Shown: one piece after another, positions 15,075 to 23,682 of the stretch
How positions within the stretch are numbered: the first letter of the stretch is position 1
Layout of the letters: the number at the start of each line of letters is the position of its first letter
Assembly: GCA_964540895.1 (NCBI GenBank)
Contig: CAZIOP010000002.1
Location: forward strand, 1-64,000
Direction: 5' to 3'
From: Patescibacterium sp964540895
Lineage (GTDB): Bacteria > Patescibacteriota > Patescibacteriia > Patescibacteriales > Patescibacteriaceae
Length of the DNA: 64,000 bases
The notes under the pieces: generated by a model
Seen by the model: the letters and a program-made list of their open reading frames with translations, nothing else
What the model was told of the DNA's origin: nothing
Database searches by the model: none
Translations under genes and position numbers: made by a program

Positions 15075-16907
15075 TTATGGTGTTATTGTTGTAGTTGGTG
15101 TTCCAGGAGTTCCTCCATCAGGTGAAGCTTTTTTTACCCCAACTAAACAAACAGCTTGCCACGGCACATAATGTGAAGAAAAACGTTGATTTTTTTCTTC
15201 ACCATTTTGATACTTAACTTTGTAATCAAAGTAGGCATCAGCTCCAGCATGGGCTTTTTCAGTACACTTTTTTTCCCCTTCTGGTAAATCAGTTGTTTCA
15301 ACAATTTTAGTTGGAGCTGGCGCAACAATATTATAAATAACTGGCTTAGTTACATTAATTTGACGTCCATCTTTAGTACCCCAAAAATCAAAAATAACAT
15401 CATCTTTTTCAATTCGGGTTTGAATTAAGATATGATGACTAGTATCATTTACAAACTTATAATCTGGAGCAGGGTCATAGATTGTTGCATCAGTTCCAGC
15501 CGGCTCATAATATACCACGCGATAGGAATGATTACGTCTGGCAGTTACAGGTAACCCTGAATTAAATGTGGCTCGAAAAGCTGTAGTACCAATCTGACAT
15601 AAGCCACCGCCATACTCAGGGATAGTTTTATTTTCTTTGATAACTAACTCAGGTAAGTAACCACTCTTGGCATCAATTTCACCTAAAGCTTTTAGTAATG
15701 AGAATTCTTCACCTGGTTTAATTAATAATCCATTTAAGGCATTAGCTCCGACTTTAATATTATGACGTCTGTTAGCTGGTGAACCAGCAAAGTGTGAAAT
15801 ACCTGTGCCAATAATTTCTTTTAAACCTAAATCCTGGGCACTTTGATCTACTAACGGATTTTTTTCTACCTTAGTTAATATTGCAACTTCTCTATTCTGG
15901 CTATGTGCTGTTTCAGCAAGAGTGGCGGCGGTAGTTTCAAGATCTATAACAACACCATCACGACCAGCTTGCCAAACTGAGACACGACCGTTTTCCATTT
16001 GCAATCGAGGTGGTAGGGGTTCAACATTTACATCAGGTACAATTTTTTCTATTAAATAATTTTTTATAATTTCTGTATCAAAACCAACTGTTACTTTTTT
16101 GTTATCCATTATTAGATTAATCCATGAAGCTATATCTGGTTTGGTAATTGTCCATTTTTTCGTTTCGTGGGTTAGCGTTATCGTTGGAACAGCTAATAGT
16201 CGATTAACTTCAGCTTGAATATCACCAACAGAACTTACTTGAATTTCTGGAACTTTTATTTCTGCTTCTAGAGTCACAGCTTTTTTATTACCAGTTTCAA
16301 GCCGATCAATAATGTGATTAACTGCTTGATCATAATTAAATGCTAACCCTTGCTCAGCTGGTTTAATCGAAATTTCATTATCCTTGCCAATAATTAATTT
16401 TGAGTTTTCTGCTTTTTTTTCTAAATCAATAAAATTACTTTTTAGTTGCTCGGTAATTAATACACGGTCAATGGCAGTACTTAACCCTAATGAGTATAAC
16501 CCAATCATAGCTGAAACTTGTTCCGTAATATTATCAAGTAAACTTTCAGAACGACCAACGCCAATAGCATTGTGCAGTGTTGCTTCAGCATCAAAAACCA
16601 CTAACTGATTGACGGAATCAGCACTTAAAGCTACGACTCTGGGAGCAATAAAAATCTGACGATTATTATAAACAACCGCCAAACCTTCATCAAAAGCACT
16701 GATTTTTTCTGCAATCATGGTTCTGGCCGTATCATAATCACGACCACCCAGATTCATGCTAGCTACTTGCACACCTGGATATATTCTATTTTTATAGTGA
16801 TACTGAATGAAAAAATAACTTGCGCATAAAACAATAATTACGAGAGCTGTAATACTGCTTGTTACTAACAACCAGTCAGGTAAATTAGGTAATTTAGGAA
16901 GTTTCAT
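15075..16907 (-). CDS. VanW-family exported protein with PG_binding_4 repeats
   Basis: 610 residues: short cytoplasmic tail, one transmembrane helix (about 14-33), two or more peptidoglycan-binding-4-type segments (about 40-340, starting YPGVQVASMNLGG), and a VanW domain at about 370-510 (GISHFAGSPANRRHNI, FSLLKALGEI, EYGGGLCQIGTTAFRA, NHSYRVVYYEPAGTDATIYDP). A C-terminal region with two Cys and a Pro/Thr tail follows. Homologues (YoaR/VanW) are extracellular, cell-wall associated and of uncertain enzymatic role. The start overlaps the preceding small gene by 14 bases, suggesting an hsp20-small protein-vanW operon. Confidence 0.88.
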   Translation of the reverse strand: MKLPKLPNLPDWLLVTSSITALVIIVLCASYFFIQYHYKNRIYPGVQVASMNLGGRDYDTARTMIAEKISAFDEGLAVVYNNRQIFIAPRVVALSADSVNQLVVFDAEATLHNAIGVGRSESLLDNITEQVSAMIGLYSLGLSTAIDRVLITEQLKSNFIDLEKKAENSKLIIGKDNEISIKPAEQGLAFNYDQAVNHIIDRLETGNKKAVTLEAEIKVPEIQVSSVGDIQAEVNRLLAVPTITLTHETKKWTITKPDIASWINLIMDNKKVTVGFDTEIIKNYLIEKIVPDVNVEPLPPRLQMENGRVSVWQAGRDGVVIDLETTAATLAETAHSQNREVAILTKVEKNPLVDQSAQDLGLKEIIGTGISHFAGSPANRRHNIKVGANALNGLLIKPGEEFSLLKALGEIDAKSGYLPELVIKENKTIPEYGGGLCQIGTTAFRATFNSGLPVTARRNHSYRVVYYEPAGTDATIYDPAPDYKFVNDTSHHILIQTRIEKDDVIFDFWGTKDGRQINVTKPVIYNIVAPAPTKIVETTDLPEGEKKCTEKAHAGADAYFDYKVKYQNGEEKNQRFSSHYVPWQAVCLVGVKKASPDGGTPGTPTTTITP

Positions 16908-17115
16908 CGCTATGCAATAATTCGTTTAAAATATCTTTTGGTGCTGGGCCCGCAGAAGAAGGGTTGTCTGTAATAGACAACCACAGATTCTGTCCAGAAG
17001 TTATATTCTTTGGGAGCAAACTAAGAGGTATATTAAACCGTTGTTGATTTTCAGTTACTACTGTGGCTTCAGTCTCAGTACTACTTTCTATTGTAATCTT
17101 AATCATCATAATCAT
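16894..17115 (-). CDS. Small protein, DUF3006-like
   Basis: 73 residues if started at 17115; the more natural start is the ATG at 17106 (MIKITIESS), since MIMMIK offers three choices and the earlier ones lie inside the hsp20 frame. The pattern of beta strands ending NIPLSLLPKNITSGQNLWLSI resembles the DUF3006 beta-barrel family, whose function is unknown. It overlaps the hsp20 stop upstream and the vanW start downstream, so it is translationally coupled to both. Confidence 0.65.
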   Translation of the reverse strand: MIMMIKITIESSTETEATVVTENQQRFNIPLSLLPKNITSGQNLWLSITDNPSSAGPAPKDILNELLHSDETS

Positions 17116-17572
17116 CGTCTACTGTTTCTTGTACCTTAATGGCGGTTTGTTTGGCACGCCGTACTTTAGGCAAGATAATGGTTAAAACTCCGTTATGGAG
17201 AGAGGCCTGTACTCTATCGTTTTTTACCTCAATTGGCAAGACAATGGACCTAGAAAATCTACCCCAATAACATTCACGGTATAAATAGGCATCTGAGGCT
17301 ACTATTTCTGGTAATTCTCGACGGCCCTTAATAGTCAGCATTCCTTCAGCTAGAGAAATCTCAATATCTTCAGCTGTAGCTCCAGCAATAGTTGATTTTA
17401 CAACAACAGATGTTTCAGTTTGATAGATATCGACGGCTAATTGTCCCTCTTCTTCACCAAAAGATGGCCATTCACTATTATTTTCAAGTGATGACTCTGA
17501 AATTTCTGTTTGTATTTCTGGTAATGGCGACTTCTGACGTCTAAAAAATTTTCTCATACTTTCACGAAGCAA
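17099..17572 (-). CDS. Hsp20/alpha-crystallin small heat shock protein
   Basis: 157 residues. The alpha-crystallin domain spans about 45-145: LAVDIYQTETSVVVKSTIAG, IEISLAEGMLTIKGRR, RSIVLPIEVKNDRVQASLHNGVLTIILPK, with the conserved GVLTI core motif. The N-terminal arm is short and Ser/Glu-rich and the C-terminus is acidic. It is a cytoplasmic ATP-independent holdase for unfolding proteins. It is the first gene of a three-gene minus-strand run with the DUF3006-like and VanW genes. Confidence 0.92.
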   Translation of the reverse strand: MLRESMRKFFRRQKSPLPEIQTEISESSLENNSEWPSFGEEEGQLAVDIYQTETSVVVKSTIAGATAEDIEISLAEGMLTIKGRRELPEIVASDAYLYRECYWGRFSRSIVLPIEVKNDRVQASLHNGVLTIILPKVRRAKQTAIKVQETVDDDYDD

Positions 17573-17659
17573 AAATGCCTTTTCTTCTTAAACTATAGCA
17601 TATTTTTAAGCATTTTTACAATTGAATTATCACCTTGATAATGATAAACTTAGATACAT

Positions 17660-20600
17660 ATGAACGATGATATTCAATCCATCGAAGATTTAATGCACAC
17701 CGACGATAATCATGTCGTTGATGAAGATAGTTTCGAGGGAAAATTTACAAAAAAACAACAAGAAATTCAGGCTCATGATATTGAACGCATGACCAGTGCC
17801 AAAGCAGCGGCCATGGGTGTGCCATATATTAATTTAGTTAACTTTCCTATTAGTCACGAAGCCTTGGCTCTGATTAGCGAAGAAGATGCTAGAAATCTAG
17901 GTATTGTTTGTTTTTATATCAGCTCTGATAATTTCCGATTAGCATCTAAAAATCCTCAAGGACCTGAGGCCCAAAAGAAATTGCAAGAATTAAAGAAAGG
18001 CCAAGAGATTGAAAGTGCTGATGTTTATCTTGCCTCTGACCAAAGCTTGCTATATGCTTTTGAACTGTATAAAAACCTTCCTAAGGTTCAAACCTCAACT
18101 GAAGGAGTGCAAATTTCTGATGAAACATTAGAAAAATTCAAATCAGAAATTAATAGTTTCAAAAGTTTAGCCACCAAAATCAATGAAGTTAACATGAGTG
18201 ATGTTATTGTCTTGCTCATTGCCACGGCCTTAAAAGTAAATTCTAGTGATATTCATATTGAAGCTGAAGAAAAAGAAGTTATTATTCGTTTGCGAGTTGA
18301 TGGAGTATTACAGTCAGCGGCTACAATTGAAAAAGAAAAATGGGAACGAATTATTTCTCGTCTTAAAGTCTTATCAAAAGTAAAAATTAATATTGCAGAC
18401 AAACCTCAAGAAGGTCGTTTCACAATCTTTACAGCCGGTGAAAATATTAATGTTCGATCTTCGTTTCTACCAACGGTGTATGGAGAAAGTGTAGTTATGC
18501 GTTTATTGCATGCTAGCTCTATCAAGCTATCATTTGATGCACTAGGAATTTCTGCTAAAACCCTGGCTAAGATTCAAGAAGAAATTCGTAAACCAAATGG
18601 ATTAGTGTTAGTAACTGGGCCAACTGGTTCTGGAAAAACTACTACTCTGTATGCAGCTCTTAACTTTTTAAATATTCCGGGAACAAAAATCATTACCCTA
18701 GAAGATCCAATTGAATATCAACTAGAAGGCATTAACCAAAGTCAGGTTGATGATAGTAAGGGCTACACATTTTCTAAAGGATTACAATCAGTCTTACGAC
18801 AAGACCCAGATATCGTCATGATTGGAGAAATGCGTGATTTAGAAACAGCTGAAATAAGTGTCCGAGCTGCTTTAACTGGTCACTTAGTACTTTCAACTAT
18901 TCACACTAATGATGCGGCTTCAGCTATTCCTCGTTTACTTGATTTGGGTATTAAACCATATTTATTAAGTCCAGCTATTAATGCCTTAATTGGTCAACGA
19001 CTCGTTCGTGTACTTTGTCCTCAGTGTAAAAAAATTCAAGAATTAACTCCAGCTGAAACAGAGAAAGTAAAAAAGATTTTAGCAGTTATTAGTCCATCAG
19101 CTGAAGTAGACGTCCCGAAATCTCTCCCACCTATCTACCAATCTGTGGGCTGTGATCAATGCAGTGGTATTGGTTATATTGGCCGTATTGGTATTTATGA
19201 AGTTCTGTTGATGAGTAAAGCTCTCAAAGAATTAACTATGTCTAATGCACCAACTTTTAAAATTTTAGAACAAGCTATTGAAGATGGCATGGTTACAATG
19301 TTACAAGATGGTATTTTAAAATGTCTTGATGGTGTTACCAGTCTTGAAGAAGTCTTTAAAGTGGCAGGCAAAATGGATTACGTTGATGCCTTGTATGACA
19401 TCGTTATTTCTAGAACACTGGGTCGTGGTATTAGTTTAAGTGATGACCATATTAAACTAGGTGAAGAAATAAAAAATAATTTAAAAACAGATCATGGACC
19501 AATGTTAACTACTCATCATACCAGTGAAATCTTATCTATTGTTATGGCGGGTGCTTTAGCCACTGAAGTTAGCGATGTTAATATTGAACCAACTGAAACC
19601 AGTGTTAAGATTCGTTATCGTATTGATGGCGTCTTGTATGATATTGCAACAATGGACAAGGAATATTATGTCTCGTTATTAGCAGAAATTAAATCATCAG
19701 CTGGCTTTCCAACTAACTTAAAAAAACCTACCTATGATGGCCGCTTTTCTATTATTGCCGGAGATAAAAGAATTAACTGTCGTTTATCGATTATTATGGG
19801 TGGGTATGGTGAAATAGTTGCCATTCGTATGCTATCAGATCAAGCCAAGAATCTTGATATGAAGAATTTAGGTATTGGCACAATACCATTTGAAATTATC
19901 AGTGAGTCGATAAAAAAGACTCGGGGAATTATTATTACCACAGGACCAACTGGTTCAGGTAAAACTACTACTCTCTATAGTCTGCTTAATACTTTAAATG
20001 ATCCATCAGTAAAAATTATCACGATTGAAGATCCAATTGAATATAGCTTAGAAGGAGTTGTTCAAACTCAAATTAATAGTGAAGAAGGCTATACCTTTGC
20101 TTCAGCTTTACGTTCGTTACTACGACAAAACCCTAACGTTATCATGGTTGGAGAAATTCGTGATGATGAAACTGCCAAAACAACAGTTGAAGCTGCCTTA
20201 ACTGGGCACTTGGTACTTTCCACTATCCACGCTAATAGTGCGGCTGGTGCTATTTCTCGTTTTGTTGGTCTTGGAGTTGATAAAGCAATTTTATCAAGTG
20301 CTATTGCCACCACTATTGGTCAACGTCTTGTTAGAAAACTCTGCCCAGCTTGCAAAAAAGTAGTAGAACCAACAGCCGAAGAACACACCAAAGTTGAATC
20401 ATACTTAAATCAGATAGTTAACAAAGAAAGATTTAATCTTCCACCTCAGATGACATTCTACGGGCCAACTGGCTGCAAAGAATGTGGTGGAATTGGCTAT
20501 AAAGGCCGTCTAGGTATTTATGAAGCTATACGTATGACCTCGGAAATGCAGAAAATAATTCAAGCTCCGATTGTTACCGAAGGCGACATTGAAAAATTAG

Positions 20601-20698
20601 CTCTAGCCGAAGGCGGTATATTAATGGTTCACGACGGTCTTCTAAAAGCAATTGCTGGTGAAACTTCATTAGAAGAAGTCTTCCGAGTTACCTCTTAA
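17660..20698 (+). CDS. pilB: Double-module PilB/GspE-type secretion ATPase
   Basis: 1012 residues, about twice the usual 550-570 of PilB. An N-terminal MshEN-like domain (about 25-140) precedes two complete GspE/PilT ATPase modules. Module 1 (about 150-560) has Walker A GPTGSGKTTTLY (320-331), IITLEDPIEYQLEGI, a Walker B region (QDPDIVMIGEMRD), LSTIHTNDA and a Cys4 zinc site (LCPQCKK, CDQCSGIGY). Module 2 (about 600-1012) repeats all of these: Walker A at 762-773, QNPNVIMVGEIRD, LSTIHANSA, and Cys4 LCPACKK and CKECGGIGY. The reading frame is continuous with no stop between modules. Type IV pilus or competence-pilus assembly in the cytoplasm is the likely job. Both modules keep all catalytic motifs, so neither is obviously dead. 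Confidence 0.93.
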   Translation: MNDDIQSIEDLMHTDDNHVVDEDSFEGKFTKKQQEIQAHDIERMTSAKAAAMGVPYINLVNFPISHEALALISEEDARNLGIVCFYISSDNFRLASKNPQGPEAQKKLQELKKGQEIESADVYLASDQSLLYAFELYKNLPKVQTSTEGVQISDETLEKFKSEINSFKSLATKINEVNMSDVIVLLIATALKVNSSDIHIEAEEKEVIIRLRVDGVLQSAATIEKEKWERIISRLKVLSKVKINIADKPQEGRFTIFTAGENINVRSSFLPTVYGESVVMRLLHASSIKLSFDALGISAKTLAKIQEEIRKPNGLVLVTGPTGSGKTTTLYAALNFLNIPGTKIITLEDPIEYQLEGINQSQVDDSKGYTFSKGLQSVLRQDPDIVMIGEMRDLETAEISVRAALTGHLVLSTIHTNDAASAIPRLLDLGIKPYLLSPAINALIGQRLVRVLCPQCKKIQELTPAETEKVKKILAVISPSAEVDVPKSLPPIYQSVGCDQCSGIGYIGRIGIYEVLLMSKALKELTMSNAPTFKILEQAIEDGMVTMLQDGILKCLDGVTSLEEVFKVAGKMDYVDALYDIVISRTLGRGISLSDDHIKLGEEIKNNLKTDHGPMLTTHHTSEILSIVMAGALATEVSDVNIEPTETSVKIRYRIDGVLYDIATMDKEYYVSLLAEIKSSAGFPTNLKKPTYDGRFSIIAGDKRINCRLSIIMGGYGEIVAIRMLSDQAKNLDMKNLGIGTIPFEIISESIKKTRGIIITTGPTGSGKTTTLYSLLNTLNDPSVKIITIEDPIEYSLEGVVQTQINSEEGYTFASALRSLLRQNPNVIMVGEIRDDETAKTTVEAALTGHLVLSTIHANSAAGAISRFVGLGVDKAILSSAIATTIGQRLVRKLCPACKKVVEPTAEEHTKVESYLNQIVNKERFNLPPQMTFYGPTGCKECGGIGYKGRLGIYEAIRMTSEMQKIIQAPIVTEGDIEKLALAEGGILMVHDGLLKAIAGETSLEEVFRVTS

Positions 20699-20718
20699 TT
20701 ACTTCCCTAAGTTCTGAT

Positions 20719-21288
20719 ATGACACACTCTCTTTTTGATCGATCATGGCTGACTACACTTAAAAAAAATTACCAGTTAAAAAATACTACTCGACAACGTA
20801 TTATTATCAGTACTGCTCCCTTAGGTCATGAAGCAAAGAAAATTATCTTTGCCTTGCAACGAGGTGAGAATTGTTCAGCTCGATTAAAAAAACTAGATAA
20901 GACATTCTTACTCTTGTTAAAACAATTTGGTCGGGAACGTATATTTCGTGAAGGTACATTTCGAGCTTCTCTTGAAGAATATATTGAAGCAGTCTTTCTG
21001 GCAGCTGTCTTGGAAAACAAAAAAATTTCTGCCTTACCCCGTTTTGATATTGATGTAGAAATATATTTAGGTGCTTTAAGTGATGTTACTGGTGAATTAG
21101 TACGCCGCTCTACTAACTTAATTGCTGATTACAAAGTTAATGAAGCAAAAAAAATAATTAGTGCAGGTCAAAAAATAGTTGATGAATTATTGGAATTTGA
21201 TATGACTGGAAGTTTACGAACCAAATATGATCAGGCTCGTAATAATTTACGTAAGTTAGAACAACTTAACTACGAAATATCAAAATAA
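20719..21288 (+). CDS. Translin-family protein
   Basis: 189 residues, wholly helical. The second half matches the translin family pattern: EEYIEAVFLAAVLENKKI (about 76-93), the conserved YLGALSDVTGELVRRSTN (about 112-130), EAKKIISAGQKIVDELLEF and a final KYDQARNNLRKLEQ. Translins bind single-stranded RNA or DNA as ring-shaped oligomers and occur in eukaryotes, archaea and a scatter of bacteria. It lies 20 bases after the PilB-like gene and 10 before a permease, probably one transcript, though no functional tie to pili is evident. Confidence 0.75.
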   Translation: MTHSLFDRSWLTTLKKNYQLKNTTRQRIIISTAPLGHEAKKIIFALQRGENCSARLKKLDKTFLLLLKQFGRERIFREGTFRASLEEYIEAVFLAAVLENKKISALPRFDIDVEIYLGALSDVTGELVRRSTNLIADYKVNEAKKIISAGQKIVDELLEFDMTGSLRTKYDQARNNLRKLEQLNYEISK

Positions 21289-21298
21289 AACTGTCTCC

Positions 21299-22438
21299 AT
21301 GTGGTCTAAAAATTATATCTCAGCCATTGCCATATTAATCAGCTCCATTGTTGGAGTTGGGATGTTTACGTTACCCTATGTTGCCTCAAAAGCAGGTATC
21401 TTAACCATTATTGGTTATTTTATTATTCTTGGCTTTATCCAACATTGGTTTCATAAAGTCTATGCCTTCATTGTATTGTCTACTAAAAAACAACACCGCC
21501 TGCCCGGCTATGCTGAAAAATATTTAGGTATCAAAAGTAAAAAAACAATCTTGGTACTTTCAATGTTTTCAGGCTATGGTGCCTTACTAGCCTATACCAT
21601 TATTGGTGGGGAATTTTTATACCAACTATTAAGTCCGCAATTTGGTGGCTCTTTATTTATATATACTAGTATTTTACTAGCTTTTCGTAGTTTAATTATC
21701 TTTTTTGGTCTAGCCTGGGTAACTCGAGTTGAAGTTATATTAACCGGAGGACTAATTGGTTCAATGCTGATTATTGCCGCTGTGGCGTCTGGTCAAGGAG
21801 TCGCTACTAACTTACCCTTCTTTCATTCGAGTCATTTAATGTTAGCCTATGGACCTATCTTCTTTGCTGTAGGTGGTATCTTAGCAGTTAATGATATGTG
21901 TTTAGTACTTAAGAAAAAACAAGAGCAGATTGTCAGTGCTTTACGTATAGGCATGATTATTTCAATAGCTATTATGGTCTTGTTTACGATAGCAGTTACT
22001 TCTATTTCAGGATCGTCAACCTCAACTAACGCACTCAGTGGCCTTGGTACTTTTATCGATCCAATCTACTACACTGTTCTTTTAATCATTGGCTTAGTAA
22101 CAGTGACTACTTCATTTTTTGCAGTAGCTGAAGCAATGCAAGAAATGTATATCTGGGATTACAAAATTAATAAATATGTTGCCTGGTTATTAGTAGCCGT
22201 TGTTCCCTTTATACTATTTGTCATGGGTGCTACAGATGTAACAAAAGTTATTGGTATAACTGGTGCTATTTCTGGTGGTTTACTTGGTGGTTTTTATTTG
22301 TTTCTTGGTTTGCGAGTCAAAGAACAACCAGAAGTTCCGTCACCTATTAAAGTTTTCCTAAGTCCTTTGGCAGCGTATACTGTTACGTTATTACTACTAG
22401 CAGGACTTTTGTATCAACTCTGGGAAATTTTTGGTTAA
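21299..22438 (+). CDS. Aromatic amino acid permease-like transporter
   Basis: 379 residues with about eleven transmembrane helices. The start (ISAIAILISSIVGVGMFTLPYVASKAG, residues 7-33) is the unwound-helix substrate motif of the HAAAP/APC superfamily (Trp/Tyr permeases). It probably imports an amino acid by ion symport, which suits an organism that cannot make its own. Substrate cannot be decided. The stop is contiguous with the start of the phosphodiesterase gene. Confidence 0.8.
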   Translation: MWSKNYISAIAILISSIVGVGMFTLPYVASKAGILTIIGYFIILGFIQHWFHKVYAFIVLSTKKQHRLPGYAEKYLGIKSKKTILVLSMFSGYGALLAYTIIGGEFLYQLLSPQFGGSLFIYTSILLAFRSLIIFFGLAWVTRVEVILTGGLIGSMLIIAAVASGQGVATNLPFFHSSHLMLAYGPIFFAVGGILAVNDMCLVLKKKQEQIVSALRIGMIISIAIMVLFTIAVTSISGSSTSTNALSGLGTFIDPIYYTVLLIIGLVTVTTSFFAVAEAMQEMYIWDYKINKYVAWLLVAVVPFILFVMGATDVTKVIGITGAISGGLLGGFYLFLGLRVKEQPEVPSPIKVFLSPLAAYTVTLLLLAGLLYQLWEIFG

Positions 22439-22439
22439 T

Positions 22440-22925
22440 ATGTTAGTAGCAATTATCTCTGATATTCACGATAATCTCATCTATCTTGAAAAGTGTGTTA
22501 ACTATTGTTTAACTCACAAAGTTGAAAAAATTATTTGCTGTGGGGATATTACTAATAATGCGACAGTAAAAAAATTAAACGACTTTAACAAAGACGTCTA
22601 TCTAATTCGTGGCAACGCTGATAATTTTACTGACTCTATTTTTACCAATTTACCAAACCTTCATTATCTTGGACGAACTGGTGAAGTAATCATTGATAAC
22701 AAAAGAATCGGTCTCTGTCATGAGCCAATATTCTTTGAAAAAATGCTTAAAAATAAGTATGTCATTATTTTCTACGGTCATACTCATAAGCCCTGGGTAG
22801 AAACAAAGGGTCATACTCATATTATTAATCCTGGAACTTTGGGTGGAGGATCAAATGCCTCAACCTTTGCGATATGGGATACAAATAAACCACTGCCAGA
22901 ATTAATAAGGACTGATACAATATAA
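22440..22925 (+). CDS. YfcE/MJ0936-type metallophosphoesterase
   Basis: 161 residues from ATG 22440; an in-frame TTG at 22431 would overlap the permease. Calcineurin-like metal ligands are all visible: SDIHDN (residues 7-12), CGDITN (about 35), RGNADN (about 55), and FYGHTHKPW with GHTH (about 112) plus a preceding CHEP. Small members of this family cleave phosphodiesters using two metal ions. It is cytoplasmic with unknown natural substrate. The 3' end overlaps the convergent methyltransferase gene by 24 bases. Confidence 0.88.
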   Translation: MLVAIISDIHDNLIYLEKCVNYCLTHKVEKIICCGDITNNATVKKLNDFNKDVYLIRGNADNFTDSIFTNLPNLHYLGRTGEVIIDNKRIGLCHEPIFFEKMLKNKYVIIFYGHTHKPWVETKGHTHIINPGTLGGGSNASTFAIWDTNKPLPELIRTDTI

Positions 22926-23678
22926 CTTAGACTCTATTTTCTTTTTTTCACAAACCACAAAAACACTAGAACCGACTGGAAAATTAATATACTTTAATAG
23001 TACATTTTCAATTTTTACAAGATTAATAACTGAGGTATTTATTAATGGATTAACTTCACGTAGCTGATCATTAAATTTTTTATTATTTTTTCTAAATAAC
23101 CTCTGAGACAAACGTGGAATAATAACTGCAAAAAATAAACTAAAATTCCAGTATGAACTTTTCAAAATATTGAAATTATATTTCAATATCTTTTGTAATA
23201 ATGATCTCTTGGTATAGCGTCGATAATGAAAATTTACTTCATCATGTTGACTCCATAAAAAATTAAAGGCTGGCACAAAAACTAATAATATCCCCCCTGG
23301 TTTCAAAATCCGATACCATTCACTTAGTGCCTTATTGTCATCTTCAATATGTTCTAAAATATCAGAAGCGATAATAACATCAAATTTGTTATCACTAAAA
23401 TTTGTAACTTCACCAGGGCTAACTAAGACATTATCAAGTCCTCTATTTTTACAAACATCAATTGCTTTCTCGCTAATATCAATACCATAAGTATTAGTAT
23501 AACCTTGATGTTTTAGAGACTCTAGTAAAATACCTCCTGAGCAACCTACGTCTAATATTTTTTGTTCTTTCTCAACTTTTAACTGTCCCAATAACGTAAA
23601 AATTATATCGCGACGTGAAACAAACCACCAATGTTTTTTTTCTAGTAGATGATATTTTGATTCAAAAATTGGCTCCAT
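22902..23678 (-). CDS. Class I SAM-dependent methyltransferase
   Basis: 258 residues. A Rossmann fold is shown by ILDVGCSGGILLESL (motif I, about 40-54), YGIDIS (acidic ribose ligand), VIIASDILEHIEDDNKALSEWYRILKPGG (motifs II-III, about 108-136). The C-terminal part is basic and partly hydrophobic (FSLFFAVIIPRLSQRLF), resembling methyltransferases of surface-glycan clusters. The substrate is not evident. It sits downstream of uvrA on the same strand with a gap of only 4 bases. Confidence 0.85.
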   Translation of the reverse strand: MEPIFESKYHLLEKKHWWFVSRRDIIFTLLGQLKVEKEQKILDVGCSGGILLESLKHQGYTNTYGIDISEKAIDVCKNRGLDNVLVSPGEVTNFSDNKFDVIIASDILEHIEDDNKALSEWYRILKPGGILLVFVPAFNFLWSQHDEVNFHYRRYTKRSLLQKILKYNFNILKSSYWNFSLFFAVIIPRLSQRLFRKNNKKFNDQLREVNPLINTSVINLVKIENVLLKYINFPVGSSVFVVCEKKKIESKLYCISPY

Positions 23679-23682
23679 GCTA

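Noticed and set aside
14775..15125. Plus-strand 116-residue open frame (His/Gln-rich)
   Set aside because: It is the antisense of the acidic small gene and of the vanW end; composition reflects the opposite strand.
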